This document shows positions 25,623 to 34,355 of a stretch of DNA of 64,000 bases, piece by piece; within the stretch, counting starts at the first letter, position 1; every line of letters begins with the position of its first letter. Source of the DNA: Streptomyces pactum (GTDB lineage Bacteria > Actinomycetota > Actinomycetes > Streptomycetales > Streptomycetaceae); the NCBI RefSeq assembly GCF_016031615.1, contig NZ_JACYXC010000001.1, forward strand, positions 5,890,001 through 5,954,000. The letters run 5' to 3'. Position numbers and translations under genes: made by a program. The notes beneath the pieces were generated by a model that saw only the letters and a list, made by a program, of their open reading frames with translations, ran no database searches and was not told where the DNA came from.

Positions 25623-27053
25623 ATGGCAGCCGATCCGACCGCCGTTCCGACCGCCGTTCCGACGACCCTGGACCGGCCGCACTTCATCGGCATCGGCGGA
25701 GCCGGCATGTCGGGCATCGCCAAGATCCTCGCCATGCGCGGCGCCCGGGTCACCGGCAGCGACGCCAAGGAGTCCCCGACCGCCGAGGCGCTGCGCGCCC
25801 TGGGCGCCACCGTGCACATCGGCCACGACGCCGCCCACCTGGCGCCCGGCACCGGCTGTGTGGTGGTCTCCAGCGCCATCCGCGCCGACAACCCGGAGCT
25901 GGCCGCCGCCGCCGAGCGCGGCATCCCGGTGGTCCACCGCTCCGACGCGCTCGCCGCGCTGATGGACGGCACCCGGCCGATCGCCGTCGCGGGCACCCAC
26001 GGCAAGACCACCACCACCTCCATGCTGGCGGTCTCGCTGAGCACCCTGGGCCTCGACCCGTCCTACGCCATCGGCGGCGACCTCGACGCGCCCGGTTCCA
26101 ACGCCCACCACGGCACCGGCGAGATCTTCGTCGCGGAGGCCGACGAGAGCGACCGCAGCTTCCACAAGTACGCCCCCGAGGTGGCGATCATCCTCAACGT
26201 GGAGCTGGACCACCACGCGAACTACGCCTCCATCGAGGAGATCTACGAGTCCTTCGAGACCTTCGTGGACCGCGTCCGGCCCGGCGGCACCCTGGTGATC
26301 TCCGCGGACGACCCCGGGGCCCGTGAGCTGACCGGCCGCCTGAAGCGCCACGACGGGCTCCGGGTGATCGGCTACGGCACCGCCGACGACGCCGACCTGC
26401 GCGTGCTCGACGTCACCGCCCACGGGCTGACCAGCGAGGTCACCGTGGAACTGCCGGACGGCGGCGGACAGCTGACGTTCACCGTCTCCGTCCCGGGCCG
26501 GCACTACGCGCACAACGCGGTCGCCGCGCTCGCCGCCGGCACCGCGCTGGGCGTCCCGGCGCGCGAGCTGGCCGGCGCGCTCGCCGCGTACACCGGCGTC
26601 AAGCGCCGCCTCCAGCTCAAGGGCGTCGAGGCCGGGGTGCAGGTCATCGACTCCTACGCGCACCACCCGTCCGAGATCGCCGCCGACCTGGAGGCCGTCC
26701 GGGGCGGCGCCGGCCAGGGCCGGGTGCTGGTGGTCTTCCAGCCGCACCTGTTCAGCCGCACCCAGGAGCTGGGCACCGAGATGGGCCGGGCACTGGCCCT
26801 CGCCGACGCCTCCGTCGTCCTGGAGATCTACCCCGCCCGCGAGGACCCCGTCCCGGGCGTGACCAGCGCGCTCGTCGTCGACGCCGCCGCCGGGGCGGGC
26901 ACGCGGGTGACCGCCGCGGCGGACATGGCGGACGCCGTGGAGCAGATCGCCGGAATGGCCCGGCCCGGCGATCTCGTTCTCACCATGGGGGCGGGCGACG
27001 TCACCGAGCTGGGACCGCGCATCCTCGCCCGCCTGCGGACCGGCGACAGCTGA
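25623..27053 (+). CDS. murC: UDP-N-acetylmuramate--L-alanine ligase
   Basis: Adds L-Ala to UDP-MurNAc in peptidoglycan precursor synthesis. 476 residues: N-terminal Rossmann motif HFIGIGGAGMSGIA (20-33), P-loop AGTHGKTTTTSM (123-134), VAEADESDRSF, LNVELDHHANY, and the C-terminal IDSYAHHPSEI. ATG 25623 is preceded by GGGGAG. It lies 15 bases upstream of msrB and is presumably cotranscribed with it. Confidence 0.96.
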   Translation: MAADPTAVPTAVPTTLDRPHFIGIGGAGMSGIAKILAMRGARVTGSDAKESPTAEALRALGATVHIGHDAAHLAPGTGCVVVSSAIRADNPELAAAAERGIPVVHRSDALAALMDGTRPIAVAGTHGKTTTTSMLAVSLSTLGLDPSYAIGGDLDAPGSNAHHGTGEIFVAEADESDRSFHKYAPEVAIILNVELDHHANYASIEEIYESFETFVDRVRPGGTLVISADDPGARELTGRLKRHDGLRVIGYGTADDADLRVLDVTAHGLTSEVTVELPDGGGQLTFTVSVPGRHYAHNAVAALAAGTALGVPARELAGALAAYTGVKRRLQLKGVEAGVQVIDSYAHHPSEIAADLEAVRGGAGQGRVLVVFQPHLFSRTQELGTEMGRALALADASVVLEIYPAREDPVPGVTSALVVDAAAGAGTRVTAAADMADAVEQIAGMARPGDLVLTMGAGDVTELGPRILARLRTGDS

Positions 27054-27068
27054 GGAGGGCTCACGGAC

Positions 27069-27476
27069 ATGGCGTACGAGATCGACAAGCCGGAGGAGCA
27101 GTGGCGGGCCGAGCTGACCGCGGAGGAGTACCACGTCCTCCGGGAGGCCGGCACCGAGCGCCCCTTCACCGGCGAGTACACCGACACGAAGACGACCGGG
27201 GTCTACTCCTGCCGGGCCTGCGGCGCGGAGCTGTTCCGCTCCGACACCAAGTTCGACAGCCACTGCGGCTGGCCGTCCTTCTACGACCCGAAGGACTCCG
27301 ACGCGGTGGAGCTGCTGGAGGACCACTCGCTGGGCATGGTCCGCACCGAGGTGCGCTGCGCCCGCTGCGGCTCCCACCTGGGGCACGTCTTCTCCGGCGA
27401 GGGCTACCCGACCCCCACCGACCAGCGGTACTGCATCAACTCCATCTCGCTGCGGCTCACCCCGGACGGCGGCTGA
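27069..27476 (+). CDS. msrB: Peptide-methionine (R)-S-oxide reductase
   Basis: Repairs methionine-R-sulfoxide in proteins. The 135-residue protein has four zinc Cys (C48, C51, C97, C100), the SHCGWPSF motif with C66, and catalytic C122 in RYCINS. It starts 15 bases after murC and is followed by a strong hairpin, so this is a two-gene operon ending here. Confidence 0.96.
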   Translation: MAYEIDKPEEQWRAELTAEEYHVLREAGTERPFTGEYTDTKTTGVYSCRACGAELFRSDTKFDSHCGWPSFYDPKDSDAVELLEDHSLGMVRTEVRCARCGSHLGHVFSGEGYPTPTDQRYCINSISLRLTPDGG

Positions 27477-27483
27477 CCCGCTG

Positions 27484-27522
27484 ACGCCCGTGCCGGCCCC
27501 GGACCGGGGCCGGCACGGGCGT
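27484..27522. terminator. Perfect 17-bp hairpin terminator after msrB
   Basis: ACGCCCGTGCCGGCCCC (27484-27500) is exactly complementary to 27506-27522 with a 5-base loop. It starts eight bases after the msrB stop and may serve the convergent DUF5994 gene too. Confidence 0.85.
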
Positions 27523-27572
27523 GCGCGCCCGGGGCGCCGCCGCACCCCCGCCGGGCCGGCCCGGCGGCCGTC

Positions 27573-28112
27573 TCAGCCGGCGGCCGCGGGGTACGGACCG
27601 CCGTCCGTGGCGCCGTCCACGAGCGGTCCGGCCACCGGGGCGTGCTCCCCGGTGCCGGTGTCGATCAGGATCTGCCGGGCCTGGCTCTCGTTGCCCGGCC
27701 GGACGGCCTGCGTCATCGCGGCGTGCGCGGCCTCGGGCGTGGCGTGCGGCGGGATCACCAGCAGCGAGAAGTGGTCGCGGTCGCCCCGGGTGATGAGCAC
27801 GGTGTCGTCCCGCACCGGGAACGAGTCGAGGTGGACCACCCGGTCGTCGATCACCAGCCGGGTCGGCAGCGACTCCCAGGCCGAGGCGTCGAGCCCCACC
27901 CGGACCACCGGGCCCAGGCGCTCGGTCAGCGCCCGGACGAGGGCCGGGAGCTCGGTCGCGATGTCGCGGGACCTGGGCCACCACGCCCCGTCCAGCACCC
28001 CCTCCCGGGACTCGGTGGTCGACAGCCGGAGCAGCGCCGTCCCGGGACGCACCGACAGGTGCGTCCCGCCGGTGGGGAACCCCGGGCCTGTGGGCGTGGT
28101 GGGAGTGTCCAT
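27573..28112 (-). CDS. DUF5994 family protein
   Basis: A 179-residue soluble protein with the pattern of the actinobacterial DUF5994 family: LSVRPGTALLRLSTTESREGVLDGAWWPRSRD, then LPALVRALTERLGPVVRVGL and DTVLITRGDRDHFSLLVIPP. No catalytic motif is apparent and its role is unknown. ATG 28112 was chosen because it precedes the family N-terminus; the ribosome site is weak. Confidence 0.75.
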   Translation of the reverse strand: MDTPTTPTGPGFPTGGTHLSVRPGTALLRLSTTESREGVLDGAWWPRSRDIATELPALVRALTERLGPVVRVGLDASAWESLPTRLVIDDRVVHLDSFPVRDDTVLITRGDRDHFSLLVIPPHATPEAAHAAMTQAVRPGNESQARQILIDTGTGEHAPVAGPLVDGATDGGPYPAAAG

Positions 28113-28507
28113 ATGTGAGCCATCCGTCCGCGGTCGTCCGTTCCGCCGGGACAGGGAACGTGTACCTCCACCGTACTGCCGCCGTGCGGGCCCGAAGACC
28201 ACTCGGCACCGGCGGGCAGGGGCGATGGTGGCCTTGGCCGTGGGCAGGGGTGCGGGTGGGTGGTGACCGTCCTCGGCGGGAAACCCGGGGGCGGTGCGCG
28301 TAAGCCATCCGTCACGGGGCACCCGGTCCGGTGGGACCACCGGTGGGTCGAGTGTCCGGTCCCCGGGGCCGGTGACGAGGGTGGACGTCGGCCGGCGGCC
28401 CTCGGCAGATCCGCGCGGACATCCGCACACCGGCACCGGCCGCCGGGCGGGCCGGCCGCGGCGGCGGGCGGGTCGGGCCGCCCCGCAGGGCGAACAGAGG
28501 AGAGGGC
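28113..28507. other. 395-bp divergent intergenic region
   Basis: No gene supported. It separates the DUF5994 gene from two small plus-strand genes and must hold both promoters. A GGAAC element (28156) and CGTAC (28172) are present, but their spacing does not match an ECF sigma promoter. Confidence 0.5.
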
Positions 28508-28771
28508 ATGACGGCCGAACCCCAGCTGCCGACCGCCGGCCACGCCGAAGTGCGGGTGGTGGCCGCCACGCCGGAGGTGGCCCGCCGGGTGGCGGAGGTG
28601 CTCCGCCACTGTTTCACCGCCACCGAGCAGCGCAGCTATCCGGCGGGGCGCGAGGGTGCGACCCGGCTCCAGCTGACCGTGGACACCACCCGGCCGGCGG
28701 GACCCGCCCGGACCTGGCTCGACTCCAGCCGGTCCACACCCGGCCGGGGCACGGAAGCCGATGAGCTCTGA
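28508..28771 (+). CDS. Small hypothetical protein (87 aa)
   Basis: An 87-residue protein (MTAEPQLPTAGHAEVRVVAATPEVARRVAEVLRHCF). The ribosome site GAGGAGAG lies six to seven bases before the ATG. The central part looks like a single beta-alpha-beta unit (EVRVVAATPEVARRVAEVL, RLQLTVDTT). It is probably cotranscribed with the winged-helix-like gene 53 bases downstream. No function is recognised. Confidence 0.65.
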   Translation: MTAEPQLPTAGHAEVRVVAATPEVARRVAEVLRHCFTATEQRSYPAGREGATRLQLTVDTTRPAGPARTWLDSSRSTPGRGTEADEL

Positions 28772-28824
28772 GACGCCCCCGCGCGGCCGGCCGGTCGCCG
28801 CCGGGAGCGGGAAAGCGGCAGCAG

Positions 28825-29106
28825 ATGGCAACACTGACAGAGCGCAAGAGGTACCGGGAGGCCGTGCTGCACGCCCTGTACACGGCGGTGGCCGACAACC
28901 GCACGGAACTGCCCGGCGAGGGACTGCGCGCACAGCTGGGCATGCCGGACGCGGACCTTGCCGCGGCCTGCGGCTACCTGGCGGACGAGGGGCTCGTCAC
29001 GGTCGAGTGGACCTCGCACGGCACCCCCGCCACGGTGGCCCTCACCCACGAGGGACTGCGCCGCATGGAGGCCGAGGAGGAGCAGGGCCAGGCGGAGCGG
29101 GGCTGA
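28825..29106 (+). CDS. Small winged-helix-like protein (93 aa)
   Basis: A 93-residue protein whose whole length reads as a winged helix: YREAVLHALYTAVADN (H1), EGLRAQLGMPDADLAAACGYLADEGLVTVEW (H2-H3 and start of the wing), and VALTHEGLRRMEAEEE. Such proteins are usually DNA-binding or adaptor modules. No ligand domain is present. Ribosome site AGCGGCAGCAG is weak, but the fold begins directly at the ATG. Confidence 0.65.
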   Translation: MATLTERKRYREAVLHALYTAVADNRTELPGEGLRAQLGMPDADLAAACGYLADEGLVTVEWTSHGTPATVALTHEGLRRMEAEEEQGQAERG

Positions 29107-29222
29107 CCCGCCCGCGGCGCCGCGGGTTCCGGCGGCGGGGCCCCCGCCGCCGGGGTCCGCGGTGCCGCGGTGCGTGCCCGGTTCCGGGCGCGACGCGTGG
29201 CGCCCGGGTGCGGGCCGTGCGG

Positions 29223-29519
29223 TCAGCCGCTCTCCATCTCGGCCACCCCCTTGGCCAGGTCGTCGACGTTCATCACCGGCTTGAGGTCCACCTCGGCGTC
29301 GAGGTCCAGGAAGAACCGTTCGCAGGTCGCCGGGATCCGGGACGGGTCCCGGAGGTCGAAGAAGAACAGCCACGTCCGGCGCCCGCCGGTGGTGGTGAAG
29401 TAGGCCGCCTCGGGTTTCAGCTGGTCCAGCGCCCCCTTGAGCGCCTGTTGCAGGGCCCCGGTCCGGAACGCCTCGTTGGCCGTACGGGTGTCCAGCCGGG
29501 CGGTGAGAAGCATCCGCAC
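29223..29519 (-). CDS. Small conserved hypothetical protein (DUF3303-like alpha/beta)
   Basis: A 98-residue protein (MRMLLTARLDTRTANEAFRTG). Its pattern of strand, helix, YFTTTGGRRTWLFFFDL strand, helix and FFLDLDAEVDLKPVM resembles the small dimeric ferredoxin-like fold. The GTG at 29519 has AAGGAG eight bases upstream, and an ATG six bases further in is an alternative. It is 63 bases downstream of the treZ stop, same strand. Function unknown. Confidence 0.6.
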   Translation of the reverse strand: MRMLLTARLDTRTANEAFRTGALQQALKGALDQLKPEAAYFTTTGGRRTWLFFFDLRDPSRIPATCERFFLDLDAEVDLKPVMNVDDLAKGVAEMESG

Positions 29520-29582
29520 CGCTCTCACTCCTTCGCAGCGCGTCACCGCGCCGGTGCCCGGAGCGCGCACCCCCATACGCGG

Positions 29583-31385
29583 TCACGCCACCTTCCAGCG
29601 TCCTCCCGGCGCGTCCGGCCCCGCAACACCCCCCGGCGACGGCAGGCGCAGCACCGCCGCGGACTCGGCGGGGAGCAGCAGGACGCCGGAGGGGCCGGGC
29701 GGGGCGACCGGCCGCCAGGCGGCCACCACCTCCGCGCCGCCGGCCTCCGGGCCCAGCCGCAGTTCGGCGGGCCGGCCGCCGAGGTTGACCGCGACGTGGC
29801 ACCGGCCGCGCCGGAAGTGCACCACGCCGTCCGGCCGGGCGGTCAGCGCCCGGTACTCCCAGCGCGGGTCGGTGAGCGCGGGCTCCGCGCGGCGCAGCGC
29901 GATCAGCCGCCGGTACCAGTGGAGCAGTTCGGTGTGCGGCGGGCGGTCCGGCTCGCTCCAGTCCAGGCAGGACCGCTCGCGGGTGGCGGGGTCCTGCGGG
30001 TCCGGGACCTCCCCCGCCGCCCAGCCGTGTGCGGCGAACTCCCGGCGCCGCCCCTCGCGCACCGCCTCCGCGAGGTGCGGGTCGGTGTGGTCGGTGAAGT
30101 ACTGCCAGGGCGTGGTCGCGCCCCACTCCTCGCCCATGAAGAGCATCGGCGTGAACGGCGCGCAGAGCACCAGTGCCGCCGCGCACGCCAGCCGGCCCGG
30201 GGGGCACAGTGCGGTCAGCCGGTCCCCGCGGGCCCGGTTGCCGACCTGGTCGTGCGTCTGGGCGTACCCCAGCAGCCGGTACGCCGGGGTGGTGCGCGGG
30301 TCCAGCGGCCGGCCGTGCGACCGGCCGCGGAAGGACGAGTAGCCGCCGGCGTGGAAGAAGCCGCCGGTGAGCGTGGCGGCCAGCGCCCCGGCCGGGTCGG
30401 CGGCGAAGTCCGCGTAGTAGCCCGCCGACTCGCCGGTGAGCGCGGTGTGCAGGGCGTGGTGGAAGTCGTCGTTCCACTGCGCGTGCAGGCCCAGCCCGCC
30501 GGCCTCGCGGGGGGTGGTGGTGGCCGGGTCGTTGCGGTCGGACTCGGCGATCAGGAACAGCGGCCGGCCGGTGTGCGCGGCCAGCCGGTCCACCGCGTCC
30601 GACAGTTCGGCCAGGAAGTGCTCGGCACGGGTGTCGCACAGCGCGTGCACCGCGTCCAGCCGCAGCCCGTCGAGCCGGTAGTCCCGCAGCCAGGCCAGGG
30701 CGCTGCCGATGAGGTAGGCCCGCACCTCGTCGGAGCCGGGCGCGTCCAGGTTGACCGCCGGCCCCCAGGGCGTGTGGTGGGTGTCGGTGAAGTACGGGCC
30801 GAACGCCGGCAGGTGGTTGCCGGACGGCCCCAGGTGGTTGTGGACCACGTCCAGCACCACGCCCAGCCCCAGCCCGTGCGCCGCGTCCACGAACCGCACC
30901 AGGCCCTCCGGCCCGCCGTACGGCTCGTGCACCGCCCACGGCGCGACCCCGTCGTACCCCCAGCCGTGCCGGCCCGGGAACGGGCAGACCGGCATCAGCT
31001 CGACATGGGTCACCCCCAGGTTGGCCAGGTGCGGCAGCCGCGCGGCGGCGGCGTCGAAGGTGCCCTCCGGGGTGAAGGTGCCGATGTGCAGCTCGTACAG
31101 GACCGCGCCCGGCAGCGGCCGGCCGGTCCACTCCCGCCGCCACCCGAAGCGCTCCGGTACGACCACCGCGCTCAGCCCGTCCGGGCCGTCCGGCTGGCGC
31201 CGGGAGCGCGGGTCGGGCAGCGGGGCGCCGCCGTCCAGCCCGAAGCCGTAGCGCGCGCCGTCGGCGGCCGGCTCCTCGGCGCGCCACCAGCCGGGCCGGC
31301 CGGCGGCGCGCGCCATCGGCCGCTCCCGGCCGTCCACGTGCAGCGTGACCCGCCCGGCGTGCGGGGCCCACACCTCGAACAGCAC
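29583..31385 (-). CDS. treZ: Malto-oligosyltrehalose trehalohydrolase
   Basis: Releases trehalose from maltooligosyl-trehalose made by TreY. The 600-residue GH13 enzyme has an N-terminal beta-sandwich (FEVWAPHAGRVTLHVDG), DVVHNHLGPSGNHL, nucleophile Asp in GLRLDAVHAL, acid Glu in LIAESDRND, and the YAQTHDQVGNRARGDR motif characteristic of TreZ. GTG 31385 is preceded by GAGGAG at six bases. TreY is encoded 4.3 kb away on the same strand, with a GNAT gene, lpd and a divergent LysR gene between. Confidence 0.94.
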   Translation of the reverse strand: MLFEVWAPHAGRVTLHVDGRERPMARAAGRPGWWRAEEPAADGARYGFGLDGGAPLPDPRSRRQPDGPDGLSAVVVPERFGWRREWTGRPLPGAVLYELHIGTFTPEGTFDAAAARLPHLANLGVTHVELMPVCPFPGRHGWGYDGVAPWAVHEPYGGPEGLVRFVDAAHGLGLGVVLDVVHNHLGPSGNHLPAFGPYFTDTHHTPWGPAVNLDAPGSDEVRAYLIGSALAWLRDYRLDGLRLDAVHALCDTRAEHFLAELSDAVDRLAAHTGRPLFLIAESDRNDPATTTPREAGGLGLHAQWNDDFHHALHTALTGESAGYYADFAADPAGALAATLTGGFFHAGGYSSFRGRSHGRPLDPRTTPAYRLLGYAQTHDQVGNRARGDRLTALCPPGRLACAAALVLCAPFTPMLFMGEEWGATTPWQYFTDHTDPHLAEAVREGRRREFAAHGWAAGEVPDPQDPATRERSCLDWSEPDRPPHTELLHWYRRLIALRRAEPALTDPRWEYRALTARPDGVVHFRRGRCHVAVNLGGRPAELRLGPEAGGAEVVAAWRPVAPPGPSGVLLLPAESAAVLRLPSPGGVAGPDAPGGRWKVA

Positions 31386-31602
31386 TGGCGTCTCCTCACC
31401 CGGCCGGCCGGCCGGCCACCCGCCCGTGTCCCCACCATGCTGCGGGACACCGGCCAGGCGCGCACCAGGACATGGCGGGGCGTCAGCCGGCCGGACCCCC
31501 GTCGGCGGAACGGGCGGACCCCGCCGGCGCAAGGGGCGGACCCCGGCCGGCGCAACGGACGGACCCCGGCCCGGCGGAATGTGTGGGCCCCGCCGGGCCC
31601 GG

Positions 31603-32511
31603 TCAGACGAAATCGAGCCGCTCCTGGGCGACCGGGTAGCCGGCCCGGGCGAAGTGCGCCGCCATCGGCGTGTTGCCCCGGTCGGTGGCGGCGACGATCC
31701 GCTCCGCCCCGTACCCGACCAGGTCGTGCGTGCACTCCGCCAGCAGGTCGAACGCGTAGCCGTGGCCGCGTTGCTCGGGCACCACCCCCACGTACGCCAC
31801 GCACGGGGCGGACGGGTTGCGTGCCGGGACGTGGATGCCCACCAGCTCGCCCGCCGGGGTGTGGGCCAGCCGCCACCACTCCCGCGGGGACGGCAGCCAG
31901 TGCAGCAGTTCCATGTTCTCCTCGACCGCGGCGTCGGGCCCGCCCGTCGCCATCACCCTGCGGTCGTGCGCGTCGAGGGTGCCCACCAGCACCCGGCGCA
32001 GCACCGCGGCGACCGTGGTGTCGTCCGGTTCCGGCCGGAACACCAGCCGCCCCGGCCGGGGCGGCAGCCCGTCGGCGGGCGTCCACTCGTAGCGGTAACG
32101 CTCCACCAGCGGGGTGAGTCCGCCGGCCACCGCGGCGTCGGCCCGGCTCCGCACGGCGGCCCGGAGCTCCGGGTCCGCGCGCCAGCCGGGCGGTGCCAGC
32201 AGGTTGTACTCCGCGTGCAGCGGTGCCGCGCGCAGCAGGCGCGCGCCCGCGTCCGCCTCGCCGTCGGCGAAGTCGAACCAGTCCAGCGCCTTGGGTGCGG
32301 TGTCGTCCGGCCCGCCCCACCAGGCGGCCCGGGCCACCACCCGCTCGCCGCGCAGCGCCACCCAGGTCCACTCCGGGCGGTACTCACCGCCCTGCGCGAG
32401 GGTGGCGTAGGTGTGGCCGAAGCGGGCCCGGCCGACCAGGCCGGGGTCGGGCAGGGCGTGGAAGAGGTGCGCGTCGTGCTCGCCGAGCGCGCGGATGACC
32501 AGTCCGGTCAT
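31603..32511 (-). CDS. GNAT family N-acetyltransferase
   Basis: A 302-residue protein. The C-terminal 150 residues are a GNAT fold with the acetyl-CoA motif VGVVPEQRGHGYAFDLLAECTHDL and the late AATDRGNTPMAAHFARAGYP. The N-terminal half (residues 1-140) may be a second, degenerate GNAT domain. Start ATG 32511 has GGAAGGAA upstream. That sequence also lies inside the last codons of a 35-codon ORF ending one base before this ATG. Substrate unknown. Confidence 0.82.
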   Translation of the reverse strand: MTGLVIRALGEHDAHLFHALPDPGLVGRARFGHTYATLAQGGEYRPEWTWVALRGERVVARAAWWGGPDDTAPKALDWFDFADGEADAGARLLRAAPLHAEYNLLAPPGWRADPELRAAVRSRADAAVAGGLTPLVERYRYEWTPADGLPPRPGRLVFRPEPDDTTVAAVLRRVLVGTLDAHDRRVMATGGPDAAVEENMELLHWLPSPREWWRLAHTPAGELVGIHVPARNPSAPCVAYVGVVPEQRGHGYAFDLLAECTHDLVGYGAERIVAATDRGNTPMAAHFARAGYPVAQERLDFV

Positions 32512-32512
32512 G

Positions 32513-32620
32513 TCAGGGGTTCCTTCCGGAAGCGGTGCGCTCCCGGTCGGTGACGGGACGTCCGGCGGGCAGGGCGGGAGCGCGGGATGGGGTGACACAC
32601 ACGGTGTGCACGGTCGTCAT
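32513..32620 (-). CDS. Putative 35-residue leader peptide immediately upstream of the GNAT gene
   Basis: Reads MTTVHTVCVTPSRAPAL and ends DRERTASGRNP. It has a very strong ribosome site (AAGGAGG, eight bases before ATG 32620), and its TGA ends one base before the GNAT ATG. The arrangement suggests translational coupling or a regulatory upstream ORF. It is too short for family recognition, and expression is inference. Confidence 0.5.
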   Translation of the reverse strand: MTTVHTVCVTPSRAPALPAGRPVTDRERTASGRNP

Positions 32621-32806
32621 CGCTCTCCCCTCCTTCCGGGGCCGGGGACGTCCGGGGCAACGTAACCGCGCCGGCGCCGGAGCGTCCACGGGTTTTCCCG
32701 CGTGCCCGGACCGCGCGGCCCGGCCGTTCCGTCGTCCCGTTCCCGTCGCGTCGTGCCGCCGTCCCGTTGCGTCCCGCCGGGGGACACCCGCCATGGGCGG
32801 GCGCGG

Positions 32807-34261
32807 TCACTGCTGGTGCAGTCCGCGGCCGGCCAGCGTCAGATACGCCTCGCCGACGGCCTCCGAGAGCGTGGGGTGCGGGTGGATGTGCTGGGCGATG
32901 TCCCCGGGCTCGGCGTCCCAGCCGACCACCAGCTGGCTCTCGGCGATCATCTCCGAGACGTGCGGCCCCACCAGGTGGACCCCGAGCACCGGGCCGTCCT
33001 CCTCCGCCACCACCTTCACCATGCCGCCCTGGCCGTGCACCATGCCCTTGGCCACGGCGGTCAGCGGCATGGTGTTCACCACCACCCGGTGGCCGGCCGC
33101 CCGCGCCTGGGCCTCCGTCAGCCCCACCGCGGCGGTCTGCGGGGCGGAGTAGGTCACCCGCGGCACGGCGGCGTACTCCACCGGCCGCGGGGTGCGGCCC
33201 GCCAGCACCTCGGCGACGAGCAGCCCCTCCGCGAAGGAGGCGTGTGCCAGGCCCGGGGACGGCGGCGGCAGCAGGTCACCCACCACGTGGACGCCCGGTA
33301 CCGAGGTCTCCAGCCGCGACCAGTCGGCCGGCGGGACGAAGCCGCGGGCGTCGGTGGCGATCCCGGCCGCGGCCAAGCCCAGGCCGTCGGTGACCGGCAC
33401 CCGGCCCACCGCGACCAGCAGCCGCTCGCTCTCCACCACCAGCGGCTCGCCGCGCGCGGGACGGACGGTGGCCCGCACCCCGTCCGCGGTGCGCTCCGCC
33501 CCCTCCAGCCGGGCGCCGGTCAGCACCTGCACCCCGCGCTTCTTCAGCCCCCGCGTCAGATGGCGGCTGATGTCCTCGTCCTCCAGCGGCACCAGCCGGT
33601 CCGCCGCCTCCACCAGGGTGACCCGTGCCCCCATCGAGCGGTGCAGCGAGGCGTACTCCACGCCGATCGCGCCGCCGCCCAGCACCGTGACGGACTCCGG
33701 CAGGCCGGGGGCGAACAGCGCGTCGTCGCTGGTGACCACCCTCCGCCCGTCCGGCTCCAGACCCGGCAGCACCCGCGGCCGCGAGCCGGTGGCCAGCACC
33801 ACGCCGCGCCGCGCCACCCACACCTCGTCCCCGTCCCCGGCGGCCGGCCCGGCACCGGGCGCGCCGCCCGGGGTGCGGCCGGTGGCGGTCACCCGGACCG
33901 TACGCGGTCCGGTGAGGGTGGCCGTGCCGCGCAGCACCCGGACCCCGGCGTGCGCCAGATGGCCCTCCACACCCCGGTGGTTGCGGGCCACGATGTCGTC
34001 CCGGGTGGCGGTCAGCGCCGACCAGTCCACCGACTCCAGCGACGCCTTGACCCCCCACCGCTCACGGGCCTCGGCGATCCCGTCGATCAGCTCCGCCGCG
34101 TGCAGCATCGCCTTGCTCGGGATGCAGCCGCGGTGCAGGCAGGTGCCGCCGACCAGGTCCCGTTCGGCGAGGACGACCTCCAGCCCGAGTGCGGCGGCGC
34201 GCAGTGCGGTGCTGTATCCGCCGGTGCCGCCTCCGATGACGATGACGTCGGTCTCATGCAT
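32807..34261 (-). CDS. Dihydrolipoamide dehydrogenase-type flavoprotein
   Basis: A 484-residue class I pyridine nucleotide-disulfide oxidoreductase: FAD motif VIVIGGGTGGYSTA (6-19), redox pair C41/C46 in GGTCLHRGCIPSK, NAD motif VTVLGGGAIGVEYAS, and the C-terminal HIHPHPTLSEAVGEA with the catalytic His-Glu pair. It is complete and of normal length. No E1 or E2 genes are nearby, so its partner complex is elsewhere. It is divergent from a LysR-type gene, with a textbook LysR site between, suggesting control by that regulator. Confidence 0.9.
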   Translation of the reverse strand: MHETDVIVIGGGTGGYSTALRAAALGLEVVLAERDLVGGTCLHRGCIPSKAMLHAAELIDGIAEARERWGVKASLESVDWSALTATRDDIVARNHRGVEGHLAHAGVRVLRGTATLTGPRTVRVTATGRTPGGAPGAGPAAGDGDEVWVARRGVVLATGSRPRVLPGLEPDGRRVVTSDDALFAPGLPESVTVLGGGAIGVEYASLHRSMGARVTLVEAADRLVPLEDEDISRHLTRGLKKRGVQVLTGARLEGAERTADGVRATVRPARGEPLVVESERLLVAVGRVPVTDGLGLAAAGIATDARGFVPPADWSRLETSVPGVHVVGDLLPPPSPGLAHASFAEGLLVAEVLAGRTPRPVEYAAVPRVTYSAPQTAAVGLTEAQARAAGHRVVVNTMPLTAVAKGMVHGQGGMVKVVAEEDGPVLGVHLVGPHVSEMIAESQLVVGWDAEPGDIAQHIHPHPTLSEAVGEAYLTLAGRGLHQQ

Positions 34262-34312
34262 GGCTCCAGCCTCCGCCGCCGTGCGGGATGAGTCCAAGGC
34301 AATGTTTTTATG

Positions 34313-34339
34313 GGCCCCATGAACAGCGTGCATGGGGCC
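34313..34339. promoter_or_regulatory. LysR-type T-N11-A operator in the lpd/lysR intergenic region
   Basis: GGCCCCAT (34313-34320) and ATGGGGCC (34332-34339) form a perfect inverted repeat with an 11-base spacer, giving the classic T-N11-A motif. It lies 52 bases upstream of the flavoprotein ATG and 17 bases before the LysR GTG, the expected place for autoregulation and divergent control. Confidence 0.75.
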
Positions 34340-34355
34340 GGGAGGTGAGCCGGCG

